Positions 32,125-41,071 of a stretch of DNA of 64,000 bases are shown piece by piece. A program made the position numbers and the translations under genes. Source of the DNA: Micromonospora sp. HM5-17 (lineage in GTDB: Bacteria; Actinomycetota; Actinomycetes; Mycobacteriales; Micromonosporaceae). Under the pieces are notes generated by a model. That model ran no database searches and was not told where the DNA came from. It worked only from the letters and a program-made list of their open reading frames with translations. The stretch's first letter is position 1, and each line of letters begins with the position of its first letter. The stretch covers positions 361,254 through 425,253 of the forward strand of contig NZ_RJWA01000006.1 of the NCBI RefSeq assembly GCF_003762835.1, given 5' to 3'.

Positions 32125-33159
32125 TCAGGGCTTCCGGGCGACGACGACGTCCCGGACGATCGCCTGGTCGACCCGGTGGACGAACCCCTGGTACGGCTCG
32201 TCGGTCTGCACCTCCAGGCCGGCATCGGCCAGGATCTGGGCCGCGTCGTCCCGGTGCGCCACGTACGTGTTCCAGGCGAGTCCGAGCGCCCCGCCCCGCC
32301 GCAGCAGACCGGCCCAGACCGGGGCCGCCTCGGCCAGCAGCCGCAGCGGGCTACGGGAGAGTCCACCTCCGGCGCTGCGGCTGCCGTGCTGCACGCCGTA
32401 CGGGGCGTCCGCGACCACCAGGTCCTGGCTACCCGCGCGGAAGAACTCCAGGCTCCGGGTGGTGTCCGCGTTCACCACGTCCAACCGCTGCACGTCACCG
32501 GCCCGGTACGCCTCCCTGTCCGCGGCGAGCTCCACCCGCAACCGCCGGCCGACGAGTCTCCGGTCCCGCCGGACCGGCCCCGTCTCGGCGTGGTGCTTGA
32601 TCCGCTTCCGCTTCAGCCAGGTCTGGATGTACGCCGAATACGCCTCGAAGTCCTTCTGGTCGTGGTCCACCCCGGCGGCGTGGAAGCCGTACATGAGCGC
32701 CTGGTTCAGGGTCGTGCCGCGCCCGCAGAGCGGATCGATGACCCGGAACCGCCGGACCGGCATCTCCGCCGCGAAGTCCGACGACAGGAGGGTGACGTTC
32801 AGCAGCAGCTTGGTGAACTGCTCATTGGTCTTCCCCGGGTATTTCGGAATGGTGAGCAGGTCGTCGTCGAACCGGTCGAGCCGACGCAGCTCCACCGGAC
32901 GGAGCAGACCGTCGACGACCTCGAACAGCGCGTACATCGCGGAGAGGTTGGCCAGGAACGCCGTGTCCCGGTCGGTCAACCGGTCCGCGCTGAACGTGAC
33001 GTAGCGGACTCCCCCGATCGTCGTCTCCGACAGCCGGGTCAACCGGCCGTCGAGCACGGCTCGGTTGAACACCGCCAGCTCGGCCCGGGTCAGCGCGACG
33101 GACGCGTCCGCGTAGACCCGGTTCGACGACGGGTGGATCAGCAACGCGTAATCGCCCAT
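32125..33159 (-). CDS. THUMP/TRM11-like SAM-dependent RNA methyltransferase
   Basis: 344 residues from the ATG at 33159, chosen for its CAGGAG site 5 bases upstream. The C-terminal Rossmann methyltransferase has motif I DPLCGRGTTLNQAL and the catalytic motif VADAPYGVQ, the (N/D)PPY-type loop of enzymes that methylate exocyclic amines such as tRNA guanine N2. The N-terminal about 150 residues (YALLIHPSSNRVYADASVAL) resemble the recognition domain of TRM11/TrmG10-like proteins. The organisation favours RNA over DNA as substrate. Monocistronic. Confidence 0.72.
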   Translation of the reverse strand: MGDYALLIHPSSNRVYADASVALTRAELAVFNRAVLDGRLTRLSETTIGGVRYVTFSADRLTDRDTAFLANLSAMYALFEVVDGLLRPVELRRLDRFDDDLLTIPKYPGKTNEQFTKLLLNVTLLSSDFAAEMPVRRFRVIDPLCGRGTTLNQALMYGFHAAGVDHDQKDFEAYSAYIQTWLKRKRIKHHAETGPVRRDRRLVGRRLRVELAADREAYRAGDVQRLDVVNADTTRSLEFFRAGSQDLVVADAPYGVQHGSRSAGGGLSRSPLRLLAEAAPVWAGLLRRGGALGLAWNTYVAHRDDAAQILADAGLEVQTDEPYQGFVHRVDQAIVRDVVVARKP

Positions 33160-33303
33160 GTCTCCTGCACGCATTCGGTCGGCCGGCTCGATGGTAGAGG
33201 GTCGGGCTCCGGGGCCCGGCTCACCCTCGGCCGGCGGCCAGGACACGTCGCCGGGTCGTGAGCGGTCGGGCCACGGGCACCCGCCGCCGGCGGACAGCCG
33301 CGG

Positions 33304-34155
33304 TCAGGGCCGGCGGAGCACGCCGCCGTACTCGTAGAACGGGGTCTCGTCGCCGCCCTGGCCCAGGTACGGCCGGAGCGCCTCGTCGACCGGCGCCAAC
33401 GGCGGCTGGTCCGGGTCGGGCCGCCAGGTCTTGACGTCGACCAGCCCGGGATCGACCGCCTCCCAGCCGTCCAGGAACGCCGCCACCTCAGCGGTCGTCC
33501 GGTTCTTCCAGGGGATCCCCATCCGCTTCACCATCGCGTTGCCCTCGGCCACGCTCGCCGGGTCCGGGCCGGCCAGCTGGGAGTACCCCAGGTAGCTGCC
33601 GGGGACGACCGACGCCCGGATCGTGTCGAGCAGGTGCCGGACGGCCGCGTCGTCGACGATCGAGTGGGTCACCGAGAGCAGCAGCACCCCGACCGGCTCC
33701 GCGAAGTCGATCATCTCGCGGACGGTCGGGTCGGCGATGACCTTCTCCGGGTCCGTGAGGTCGGCGGCGATCACCCGGGTCGTCTGGTCGTCGGCGAGCA
33801 GCGCGCGGCCGTGCGCGAGCACGATCGGGTCGACGTCGACGTAGACCACCCGGGCGCCGGGCTGGAACTGCTGCGCCACCTCGTGCACGTTCGCCTGGGT
33901 CGGTAGCCCGCTGCCGAGGTCGAGGAACTGCCGGAGGCCGAGGTCGCGGGCGAGGTACCGGACCACCCGGTAGAGGAATCGACGGTTCTCCCGCGTGACG
34001 TCCAGGCTGGACGGGTACTGCCGGCAGACGTGCAGCACGGCGGCCCGGTCGACGGGGAAGTTGTCCTTGCCGCCGAGGCAGTAGTCGTACATCCGGGCCG
34101 AGGTGGGCACGTCGATGGGGAAGGCGGGGAAGCCACCGTCGTTGGGGGCGGTCAC
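33304..34155 (-). CDS. DUF574-family SAM-dependent methyltransferase
   Basis: 283 residues from a GTG at 34155 with a GGAGTGAG site. The family, expanded in Streptomyces and relatives, begins IDVPTSARMYDYCLGGKDNF and continues FLDLGSGLPTQANVHEVAQ (SAM motif), VVYVDVDPIVLAHGRALL and LLLSVTHSIVDDAAV. The C-terminal Pro-rich tail with YEYGGVLRRP is typical. Substrate is unknown; members are often linked with secondary metabolism or development. No operon partner is close. Confidence 0.88.
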   Translation of the reverse strand: MTAPNDGGFPAFPIDVPTSARMYDYCLGGKDNFPVDRAAVLHVCRQYPSSLDVTRENRRFLYRVVRYLARDLGLRQFLDLGSGLPTQANVHEVAQQFQPGARVVYVDVDPIVLAHGRALLADDQTTRVIAADLTDPEKVIADPTVREMIDFAEPVGVLLLSVTHSIVDDAAVRHLLDTIRASVVPGSYLGYSQLAGPDPASVAEGNAMVKRMGIPWKNRTTAEVAAFLDGWEAVDPGLVDVKTWRPDPDQPPLAPVDEALRPYLGQGGDETPFYEYGGVLRRP

Positions 34156-34356
34156 AGGCTCACTCCGGGGTCGGGGAATCGGACGTCCAGGGTAACCCGC
34201 GCCGCCCAGCGGATCGGATACCGGACGCCCGAGCCGGAGGCCCGTCTTGACATCCAGAGTAGAGGGTCGTCCGCACGAGCGGGCGACAGCCCGCGCGACC
34301 TCGTCGTGACCGGCCCGGCTCGCCGGCCCGCATCCCGGCACCCGCCGGGCGCGGGT

Positions 34357-35163
34357 TCAACGTCCGCAACCGACCCGATGCCGGCCCAGCGCGAGGTCGT
34401 CCAGCCACAGGTCGAAGTGGTCCGGGGTCGGTCCGCTCTGGTAGAGCTGCCAACCGATCTTGATCGTGTCGGCCCGGGGCAGGACGAAGTCGACCGGATT
34501 GCCGCCGTGCTCGGTGGTGGACACGGTCAGGTCCGGCTGCGGCACGCCGTCGATCCAGACCGCAATCCGGTTCTCCCTGGCGTCCCACTCCCACTCGAGG
34601 CACTGCCAACGGTCCTCCACGGTGGGCGCGGACTCCCGCCAGTTCGTCCAGTCGCCGGTCGGGCCGCCGTCGGCGCCCACCCCCCAGTACGACCCGCCGA
34701 GCGGCGGTGCCCACTGGCCGCCGATCGGCCGGACGATCTCGGCACTGCCCGGCCCGGTCGCCTCGACCAGGGTGAAGTGCGCCCAGTCGGGGGCGGTCGG
34801 AAAGGCGTCGACCTTCACCCGCATCCGGCCGTAGAAGTGGTTACCCGGGGCGGCGAAGTCGTCGACCCTGAGGAAGGCCCGTCCGTTGCCCTCGGTGTGG
34901 ACGTGCAGGACCTTGTCGCCCCGCTGGCGCTCCACGGTGAGGGTGCCGGCCCGGGTGTCGATACCCCAGGCGAGCGTGGCGGCGCCGCCGGTGGGGAGCC
35001 GTTCGAAGTCCTCGCAGAACAGCAGCGCCCGGCCGCCGCAGCCACCCGCGTGCCCTCCGACGCCCCGGCCGGGGTCGTCGCCGGCCAGCACCGCGCCGCC
35101 GCCGCTCAGCACCACGCCGGCGGCCAGGAGGAGCGGAAGGATGCGTCTCGTCAGCCTCACCAT
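34357..35163 (-). CDS. Secreted Cip1-like/beta-jelly-roll protein
   Basis: 268 residues from the ATG at 35163. Signal peptide (about 1-25: ILPLLLAAGVVLSGGGAVLA) then a beta-rich domain: RALLFCEDFERLPTGG, HFYGRMRVKVDAFPTAPDWAHF, CLEWEWDARENRIAVWIDG, IKIGWQLYQSGPTPDHFDLWLDDLALG. The EDFE start, GRMRVK, W..V.IDG and LDDL end recall Cip1-like and other concanavalin-type glycan-binding or lyase proteins of cellulolytic microbes. Cysteines near both ends (CGG, FCEDF, VGCG) fit an exported protein. It is divergent from the Tat-exported oxidase operon. Enzyme activity is not established. Confidence 0.55.
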   Translation of the reverse strand: MVRLTRRILPLLLAAGVVLSGGGAVLAGDDPGRGVGGHAGGCGGRALLFCEDFERLPTGGAATLAWGIDTRAGTLTVERQRGDKVLHVHTEGNGRAFLRVDDFAAPGNHFYGRMRVKVDAFPTAPDWAHFTLVEATGPGSAEIVRPIGGQWAPPLGGSYWGVGADGGPTGDWTNWRESAPTVEDRWQCLEWEWDARENRIAVWIDGVPQPDLTVSTTEHGGNPVDFVLPRADTIKIGWQLYQSGPTPDHFDLWLDDLALGRHRVGCGR

Positions 35164-35218
35164 GGCGCAAGAGCATGACACACGTCGATGCAACGCGCCA
35201 GCGTCGAGGAGGTCGACA

Positions 35219-35233
35219 TAGAAGATCCTCTCT
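35219..35233 (-). promoter_or_regulatory. AGAGAGGATCTTCTA motif upstream of Cip1-like gene
   Basis: Reading the minus strand, AGAGAGGATCTTCTA is an imperfect palindrome 56 bases before the Cip1-like start. It resembles the boxes at 31061 and 40165. It also lies 86 bases before the plus-strand Fe-S subunit gene. Confidence 0.35.
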
Positions 35234-35318
35234 GGTTTACTGGGTACGACGACCGGTCTCCGCCGCGCCCGCCCCACGGGAGTCCGGGTACCCGGAGGTG
35301 CTGTCTGCGGAGGTGCGC

Positions 35319-35978
35319 ATGACCCCTGGGTCCGAACCCGACGCGACCCCGGCCGGCGCCGGCCTGTCCCGTCGCGGGGTGCTGCGCGGCACCGCCGTCG
35401 CCTCCGCCGGACTGGCCGTCGGCACCGCCGCCCCGGGAGCTGTCCCCACCCCGGCCACCGCCGCCCCGGGCGGCGTGGCACCCGCGTCCGAGGCCGCCGG
35501 GGTACGACCGGTCGACCTCCGTCTCACCGTCAACGGCCGTACCGCACGGCTCCGCCTCGACCCCCGGGTGACCCTGCTGGACGCCCTGCGGGAACGCCTC
35601 GGGCTGACCGGCACCAAGAAGGGCTGCGACCGGGGCCAGTGCGGGGCCTGTACGGTCCACGTCGACGGCCGCCGGGTCCTCGCCTGCCTGACCCTGGCCG
35701 TGACGGTCGCCGATCGTCGGGTCACCACGATCGAGGGCCTCTCCGAGGGCGACCGGCTGCACCCGGTGCAGCGGGCCTTCCTCGACCACGACGCCTTCCA
35801 GTGCGGGTTCTGCACTCCCGGCCAGATCATGTCGGCGGTCGCGCTGCTCGCCGAGGGGCACACCGGCTCCGACGACGAGATCCGCGAGCAGATGTCCGGC
35901 AACATCTGCCGCTGCGGGGCGTACGAGAACATCGTCGCCGCGATACGGACGGTCGCCCGCACCGGAGCGGCGCGATGA
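35319..35978 (+). CDS. paoA: Tat-exported 2Fe-2S subunit of a PaoABC-type molybdenum hydroxylase
   Basis: 219 residues, ATG with GCGGAGG site. The N-terminus has a twin-arginine signal (LSRRGVLRG, Arg18-Arg19) and a hydrophobic Ala/Gly stretch to about residue 55, so the complex should be exported folded. The mature part carries the plant-type cluster motif GCDRGQCGACTVHV with a following ACLTLA, and the second cluster motif CGFCTPGQ...GNICRCGAYENI. This matches the small subunit of xanthine/aldehyde oxidases; the Tat signal points to periplasmic aldehyde oxidase PaoA. The next gene overlaps the stop (ATGA). Confidence 0.88.
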   Translation: MTPGSEPDATPAGAGLSRRGVLRGTAVASAGLAVGTAAPGAVPTPATAAPGGVAPASEAAGVRPVDLRLTVNGRTARLRLDPRVTLLDALRERLGLTGTKKGCDRGQCGACTVHVDGRRVLACLTLAVTVADRRVTTIEGLSEGDRLHPVQRAFLDHDAFQCGFCTPGQIMSAVALLAEGHTGSDDEIREQMSGNICRCGAYENIVAAIRTVARTGAAR

Positions 35979-36949
35979 GGCCGTTCGCGTACGCCGCCGC
36001 CCGGAGCCTGCCGCAGGCGCTGGAGCAGGTAGGCGCCGACAGCGCCTACCTGGCCGGCGGCACCACCCTGGTCGACCTGATGAAACTCGAGGTGCTGACC
36101 CCGCGTCGGGTCGTGGACATCAACGGGCTGCCGCTGCGGGGCGTCTGGGTCGACCGGGACGGCCTGCACCTCGGCGCGCTGGAGCGGATGAGCGACGTCG
36201 CCGCGCACCAGCTGGTCGCCGACGGGTATCCGCTCCTCAGCCAGGCGCTGTGCCAGTCCGCCTCCGCCCAGCTGCGCAACATGGCAAGCATCGGCGGCAA
36301 CCTGCTGCAACGGGTCCGCTGCGGTTACTACCGGGACACCGCCAGCCCGTGCAACCGCCGCGAGCCCGGCACGGGCTGCCCCGCCGTGCACGGCGAGAAC
36401 CGGGGCCACGCCATCCTCGGCACCAGTGACTCCTGCGTCGCCACCCACCCGAGTGACCTGGCGGTGGCGCTGGTGGCGTTGGACGCCTCGGTCCGGCTGG
36501 TCCGGCGCGGCGGTGCCACCCGGGCCGTCCGGCTCGCCGACTTCTACCGACTGCCCGGCGACACCCCGCACCTGGAGCACGACCTGCGGCCGGGCGAGCT
36601 GATCACCCGGGTCACCGTGCCGCCGCTGGCCTGGGCGCGCCGGTCGACGTACCTGAAGATCCGGGACCGGCGGTCGTACGAGTTCGCCCTCGCCTCGGCC
36701 GCGGTCGCCCTGGACCTGGCCGGCGGCCGTATCCGGGACGTACGGGTGGCGGTCGGCGGCGTCGGGACCCGGCCGTGGCGGCTGCCGGCGGTGGAGGCCG
36801 CCCTGCGTGGCCGCCCGCTCCGGGTGGAGGTCGCGGAGGCCGCCGCCGAGCGGGCCGTGGACGGCGCCCGCCCGTTGTCGCAGAACGGCTTCAAGACGAC
36901 GCTGGTACGGCGCGTCATCGTGCGTGCCCTGATGAGGGTGGCGGGGTGA
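35975..36949 (+). CDS. paoB: FAD-binding subunit of PaoABC-type molybdenum hydroxylase
   Basis: 324 residues. FAD motif AGGTTLVDLMKL and the QLRNMASIGGNLLQRVRC region are typical of the XDH medium subunit. A cysteine-rich insert (RVRCGYYRDT, SPCNRREPGTGCPAV and SDSC) matches the extra 4Fe-4S cluster described for E. coli PaoB. It transfers electrons between the 2Fe-2S subunit and acceptor. It starts within the paoA stop and its own stop is overlapped by the next gene (GTGA), implying coupled expression. Confidence 0.88.
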   Translation: MRPFAYAAARSLPQALEQVGADSAYLAGGTTLVDLMKLEVLTPRRVVDINGLPLRGVWVDRDGLHLGALERMSDVAAHQLVADGYPLLSQALCQSASAQLRNMASIGGNLLQRVRCGYYRDTASPCNRREPGTGCPAVHGENRGHAILGTSDSCVATHPSDLAVALVALDASVRLVRRGGATRAVRLADFYRLPGDTPHLEHDLRPGELITRVTVPPLAWARRSTYLKIRDRRSYEFALASAAVALDLAGGRIRDVRVAVGGVGTRPWRLPAVEAALRGRPLRVEVAEAAAERAVDGARPLSQNGFKTTLVRRVIVRALMRVAG

Positions 36950-39171
36950 CGATGTCCGGCTCAGCCCCCCGGACCGTCTCGGTCTCCCGGGTCGACGGCC
37001 GTCTCAAGGTCACCGGCGCTGCCCGGTACGCCGCCGACCAACCCGTCGATCGGGTGGCGCACGGGTACCTGCTGCTCAGCACGGTGGCCCGGGGAACGGT
37101 CCGGGCCATGGACGTCGCCGCCGCCGAGCGGGCCCCCGGGGTGTTGGCGGTCTTCACCCCGTTCCGTCCGGTCGAACTGCACGGCACCGGCAACCCGTTC
37201 AGCGTCGGCCACCGCTGGCTGCCCCTCCAGGACACCGAGGTCCGCTATTACGGCCAGGTGATCGGACTGGTCGTGGCGGAGACCTTCGAGCAGGCCCGGG
37301 ACGCCGCCGCGCTGGTCCGCGCCGAATACGACGCGCACCCGCCCGCGGCCTCCCTGCCCGACGGCATCCCCGGCGCGACGGATCCCGGCCCGATCATGGG
37401 CGAGCCGGCGAGGCTGGAGTTCCTCGCCCCGGGGGTCGAGTCGATCGAGGCGGCGCTGGCGGCCAGCGAGGTGACGCTGTCGGGCCGGTACACCCAGCCG
37501 ATCAAGCACCACTGCGCGATGGAGCCACACGCGGCGACCGCCGAGTGGCAGGACGACGGGCTCACCCTCTACACGGGTACGCAGAGCGCCACCCTGACGG
37601 TCGGGGCGGTGGCGGCGGCGCTGGGCGTGGCGCCGACCCAGGTCCGGGTGGTCAGCCCGCACGTCGGGGGCGGTTTCGGCAACAAGATCGCCACCTGGGC
37701 CCATCCCCTGCTCGCCGCGGCGGCCGCCCGGGTCCTGGGCCGGCCGGTGAAGGTCGTGCTGACCCGGGAGCAGACATTCACGGTGACCGGGCACCGCTCC
37801 GGCCTGGCCCAGACGGTGACCCTCGGCGCCCGGCGGGACGGCACCCTGGTCGCGGTCCGGCACGAGGCGTACGCCACCCAGTCCGCCTCGGGCGGAACGT
37901 TCGAGGCCGCCGCGCACACCACCTCGCGCTACCTCTACCGCGCCGAGAACATCCACCTCGACCAGCGGATCGTGACCCTGGACATCCCTCCGCCCACCTG
38001 GATGCGGGCCCCCGGCCAGGAGTCCGGTTCGTTCGCCCTGGAGACCGCGCTCGACGAGCTCGCGGTCGAGCTGGGCATCGACCCGGTGACGCTGCGGCTG
38101 CGCAACGACGCCACGGTCTACCCCGGTCGGAACGTGCCCTGGTCCAGCAAGCACCTGGCCGAGTGCTACGAGGTCGGTGCGCGGCGGTTCGGCTGGGACC
38201 GGCGCGATCCGGTTCCACGCTCGACCATTGACGGGGACTGGCTGGTCGGCACCGGCGTCGCCACCGCGAACTATCCCGGTGAGCGTTTCCCAGCCTCGGT
38301 CCGGATCCGCTTCCGGGCCGACGGCACGGTCGGTGTCGACAGTGCCACCGCCGACCTGGGTACGGGAATGTGGACGGTCCTCGCCGTCCTCGGCGCCGAG
38401 TCGCTCGGCCTGCCGGTCGACCGGATCCGCCCCGACCTCGGCGACTCCACACTGGCGCCCAACATCGGGGCCTTCGGCTCCGGAGCCACCGCGAGCACCG
38501 GCCCGGCGGTCGCCGCCGCGGCCCGGGCCGCCATCGCCGAACTGGTCCGGGTCGCCGTGACCCACGAGGACTCGCCGCTGTACGGCGTACCGGCCGAGGA
38601 GATCGACTACGACCACGGACGGCTCGTCGCCCCCGGGGTCCGGATCGGCTTTCCCGCCCTGCTCGGCGCGGTCGGCCTCGACACGGTCGAGGCGACCGGC
38701 AGCGCCGGACCGGGTCCCGACCACGGCCGGTACGCCTTCACCTCGTTCGGCGCGCACTTCTGCGAGGTCCGGGTCAACCGCTGGACCGGCGAGCCCCGGG
38801 TCAGCCGGATCACCACCGTGATCGACGCCGGCGCCATCATCAACGCCACGACCGCCCGCAGCCAGATCGTCGGCGGGGTGATCTTCGGGATCGGTCAGGC
38901 GCTGCTGGAGGGCTCGCGGCTGGAGCCGGCCACCGGCCGGATCGCCAACGCCAACCTGGCGGACTACCTGCTGCCGGTGAACGCCGACGTGCCGCCGATC
39001 GACGTCCACTTTCTCGACCATCCGGACACCCTGTTCAACCCGCTCGGCGCGCGCGGGATCGGTGAGATCGGGACGGTCGGGGTCGCCGCCGCGATCGGCA
39101 ACGCCGTCTACCACGCCACCGGGCGACGGGTCCGTGACCTGCCGATCACCCTGGACAAGCTGCTGGACTGA
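36946..39171 (+). CDS. paoC: Molybdopterin-binding catalytic subunit of PaoABC-type aldehyde oxidase
   Basis: 741 residues from a GTG at 36946 (ATG at 36952 is also possible). It has the XDH/aldehyde-oxidase large-subunit order: RVDGRLKVTGAARYAAD, VGGGFGNKI, the Moco-contact MRAPGQESGSFALE, VTLRLRND and the catalytic Glu in ARGIGEIGTVGVA near the C-terminus. It oxidises aldehydes or N-heterocycles to acids with water. No Tat signal, so it would be co-exported with PaoA. A PaoD/XdhC-like insertion chaperone and a MobA-type gene are not in the neighbourhood and must lie elsewhere, if present. Confidence 0.9.
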   Translation: MTMSGSAPRTVSVSRVDGRLKVTGAARYAADQPVDRVAHGYLLLSTVARGTVRAMDVAAAERAPGVLAVFTPFRPVELHGTGNPFSVGHRWLPLQDTEVRYYGQVIGLVVAETFEQARDAAALVRAEYDAHPPAASLPDGIPGATDPGPIMGEPARLEFLAPGVESIEAALAASEVTLSGRYTQPIKHHCAMEPHAATAEWQDDGLTLYTGTQSATLTVGAVAAALGVAPTQVRVVSPHVGGGFGNKIATWAHPLLAAAAARVLGRPVKVVLTREQTFTVTGHRSGLAQTVTLGARRDGTLVAVRHEAYATQSASGGTFEAAAHTTSRYLYRAENIHLDQRIVTLDIPPPTWMRAPGQESGSFALETALDELAVELGIDPVTLRLRNDATVYPGRNVPWSSKHLAECYEVGARRFGWDRRDPVPRSTIDGDWLVGTGVATANYPGERFPASVRIRFRADGTVGVDSATADLGTGMWTVLAVLGAESLGLPVDRIRPDLGDSTLAPNIGAFGSGATASTGPAVAAAARAAIAELVRVAVTHEDSPLYGVPAEEIDYDHGRLVAPGVRIGFPALLGAVGLDTVEATGSAGPGPDHGRYAFTSFGAHFCEVRVNRWTGEPRVSRITTVIDAGAIINATTARSQIVGGVIFGIGQALLEGSRLEPATGRIANANLADYLLPVNADVPPIDVHFLDHPDTLFNPLGARGIGEIGTVGVAAAIGNAVYHATGRRVRDLPITLDKLLD

Positions 39172-39217
39172 ACCGGACCCGGGCGGAGAGCAGCGGCAGC
39201 GGCCACCGCGCCCCGAG

Positions 39218-39260
39218 CCGGCCGGACGTGCCCTCCCAGCGGCGGGGCACGTCCGGCCGG
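39218..39260. terminator. 16-bp-stem hairpin between convergent genes
   Basis: CCGGCCGGACGTGCCC (39218-39233) pairs perfectly with 39245-39260 around an 11-base loop, between the paoC stop at 39171 and the convergent stop at 39275. The strongest hairpin in the window. Confidence 0.75.
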
Positions 39261-39274
39261 AGGTCGGACGGCGG

Positions 39275-40092
39275 TCAGCGACAGACGTCCAGCGAGCTGT
39301 TCACCAGGGTGTTGTTCCGGAAGACGTTGTTGCCGCCGCCGCAGGGGCGCTCGATGATCGCCGAGTTGGTCACGGTCAGGTTCTGGATCGTGATGTTCGA
39401 CGACGGCGGGAACTCGGCGCGGGCCGCGATCCGGATGTCCCGGTCCCGGAGGCTGCCGCTCCGGGCCGCGATCGTGACGTTGGTGCAGTTCTCGATCAGG
39501 ATGGCGTTGCTGCCGGTCTGCGCTCGATCCGAACACCGAGCCCGGTCGCGCCGAGCCGCAGGTCCAGCCGGCCGAGATGGATGTTTGGTGCCATTGCGCA
39601 CGAAGACCCCGAAGTACGGCGAGCCGGTGACGGTGAGGTGGAGGACGTCGACGTCGGTGACGTTCCGGGCCCGGACCACGGCGTTGTCCGCGGTCGGCGT
39701 ACCCACGACGGTGATGGTGCCGCAGACCTCCAGGCCGGTGTAGCTGGGCAGGTCGAGCGACTGGTTGGCGTTGATCTCGCCGGATCCGCGGACCACCACC
39801 CGCTGCATGGAGGTGCGTCCCGGGGTCAGGCTGCCAACCGCCCGCCGCATCGCCTCGAGCAGGTTGGTGCCGCTGTAGACGGTGGTGCCACCGTCGCGGG
39901 CGGTCCAGGTGCCGCCGGCGCGGGTCACCTCGGCCTGGAACGACCCGGCGCCGCAGGTGGTGATGTCGGCCGAGGCCGGGATCGGAACGGCCGCGACCCC
40001 GGCGGCGCCAGCAGCACGGTGACGGCCGCGCCGACGAGGACGGCGCAGCCGCGACGGGGACGGGCGGGCCGGGCCCGGGTGGTGGTTGCCAT
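39275..40092 (-). pseudogene. Secreted right-handed beta-helix protein with multiple frameshifts
   Basis: The ATG at 40092 has an excellent GGGAGGA site and begins a signal peptide (RRGCAVLVGAAVTVLLA). One base is then off: the rest, AAGVAAVPIPASADITTC onward, is in another frame. Beta-helix repeats follow: SLDLPSYTGLEVCGTITVVG, VVRARNVTDVDVLHLTVTG, SNITIQNLTVTNSAIIE and NNVFRNNTLVNSSLDVCR. Between 39515 and 39590 the frame reads random residues, while the neighbouring frame gives NIHLGRLDLRLGATGLGVRI, so one extra A near ACCAAACATC and one missing base near GAGCGCAG compensate each other. The protein is pectate-lyase-like. Either a decaying gene or assembly errors. Confidence 0.75.
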
Positions 40093-40164
40093 CGGTTCCT
40101 CCCTGGGTCGGATAGGCGGGACGGAAACCGGGCACGGGCCACCGGACCGGACGGGTCACCAGCT

Positions 40165-40179
40165 GGAAAGGCCTTTCTT
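40165..40179 (-). promoter_or_regulatory. GGAAAGGCCTTTCTT palindrome upstream of beta-helix gene
   Basis: The core AAAGGCCTTT is a perfect 10-bp palindrome, extended to AGAAAGGCCTTTCC on the minus strand, 73 bases before the start at 40092. See the related motifs at 31061 and 35219. Confidence 0.45.
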
Positions 40180-40249
40180 GCCCACCTCCGGGTAGGTATC
40201 GGAGCACTTCGATCAGATCAAGGGCGACGCGACACCCGCAGGGTGCCAG

Positions 40250-41071
40250 TCACCGGGCACGTCGTTGCCGCACCGACTCGTAGAGCGCGATCGAACCCGC
40301 GGTTGCCGCGTTCAGCGAGCTGGCCGCCCCGTACATCGGAATCCGGACCAGTTCGTCGGCGGCCTCCCGCCAGGCGGCGCTCAGCCCGGCGGTCTCGTTC
40401 CCGACGAGCAGCAGGGTCGGCTGGCGCAGATCCACCGCGGCGATGTCGCGGGTGCCGTGCTCGTCGGTGCCGACCACCCGCAGCGGCACGCCGGACGCCC
40501 GGATCCGGGCGACCCAGTCGAGCACCGGCGCGGGACCCGGGACCCGGACCGTCGGCACCGCGAAGACCGACCCGGTGCTGGCCCGAACCGCCTTCGGGTC
40601 GTAGACGTCCGCGGCGTGCCCCGTGACGATCACCCCGGCGGCGCCCAGCGCGTCGGCGGACCGGACCAGCGTGCCGACGTTCCCGGGGCTGGTCGGCCGG
40701 TCGAAGACGACGACGATCAGGTCGGAATGGACCGGAATCCGGTCAAGGTCGTCCGCCGGGAGGGCCACCACCGCGATCAACTCCGGTGGGGCGTCATCCT
40801 TCTCCCCGAGTTCCCGCAGCAGGTCGGCGGCCATCGCGACCGGGGTCGCCGGTACGCGGCCGAGCAGGTCACGAGCCCAGCGCGACAGCGGCCGGTCCGC
40901 GTCGTAGAGCAGGGCCCGGACCGGCCATCCGTGCTCCACCGCGAGGGTGATGGGCCGGACCCCCTGGACCAGGAACTCACCGCTGCGCTGCCGCTTGGTG
41001 CGGTTGGTGAGCAGGGCCGCCCACTGCTGGAACCGAGCATTACGCGTCGTCACCCGCAGCGCAGCCGCCAC
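40250..41071 (-). CDS. TrmH/SpoU-family RNA 2'-O-methyltransferase
   Basis: 273 residues from a GTG at 41071 with GAGGGGGCG upstream. The N-terminal substrate-binding domain (SGEFLVQGVRPITLAVEHGW) precedes the SPOUT knot with all three motifs: RPTSPGNVGTLVRSADALGA, LLLVGNETAGLSAAW and IPMYGAASSLNAATAGSIAL. This pattern is that of rRNA 2'-O-ribose methyltransferases (TsnR/RlmB type). The exact target is not readable. Usually one of several paralogues in actinomycetes. The 261 bases upstream to rsdA contain no gene I can see. Confidence 0.9.
   Translation of the reverse strand: MAAALRVTTRNARFQQWAALLTNRTKRQRSGEFLVQGVRPITLAVEHGWPVRALLYDADRPLSRWARDLLGRVPATPVAMAADLLRELGEKDDAPPELIAVVALPADDLDRIPVHSDLIVVVFDRPTSPGNVGTLVRSADALGAAGVIVTGHAADVYDPKAVRASTGSVFAVPTVRVPGPAPVLDWVARIRASGVPLRVVGTDEHGTRDIAAVDLRQPTLLLVGNETAGLSAAWREAADELVRIPMYGAASSLNAATAGSIALYESVRQRRAR

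Noticed and set aside
32125..33159. DNA methyltransferase of a restriction system
   Set aside because: The DAPYG motif and N-terminal domain fit tRNA guanine methyltransferases better, and no endonuclease is adjacent.
35319..39171. Xanthine dehydrogenase (XdhABC)
   Set aside because: The Tat signal on the small subunit and the extra cysteines in the FAD subunit favour PaoABC-type aldehyde oxidase.
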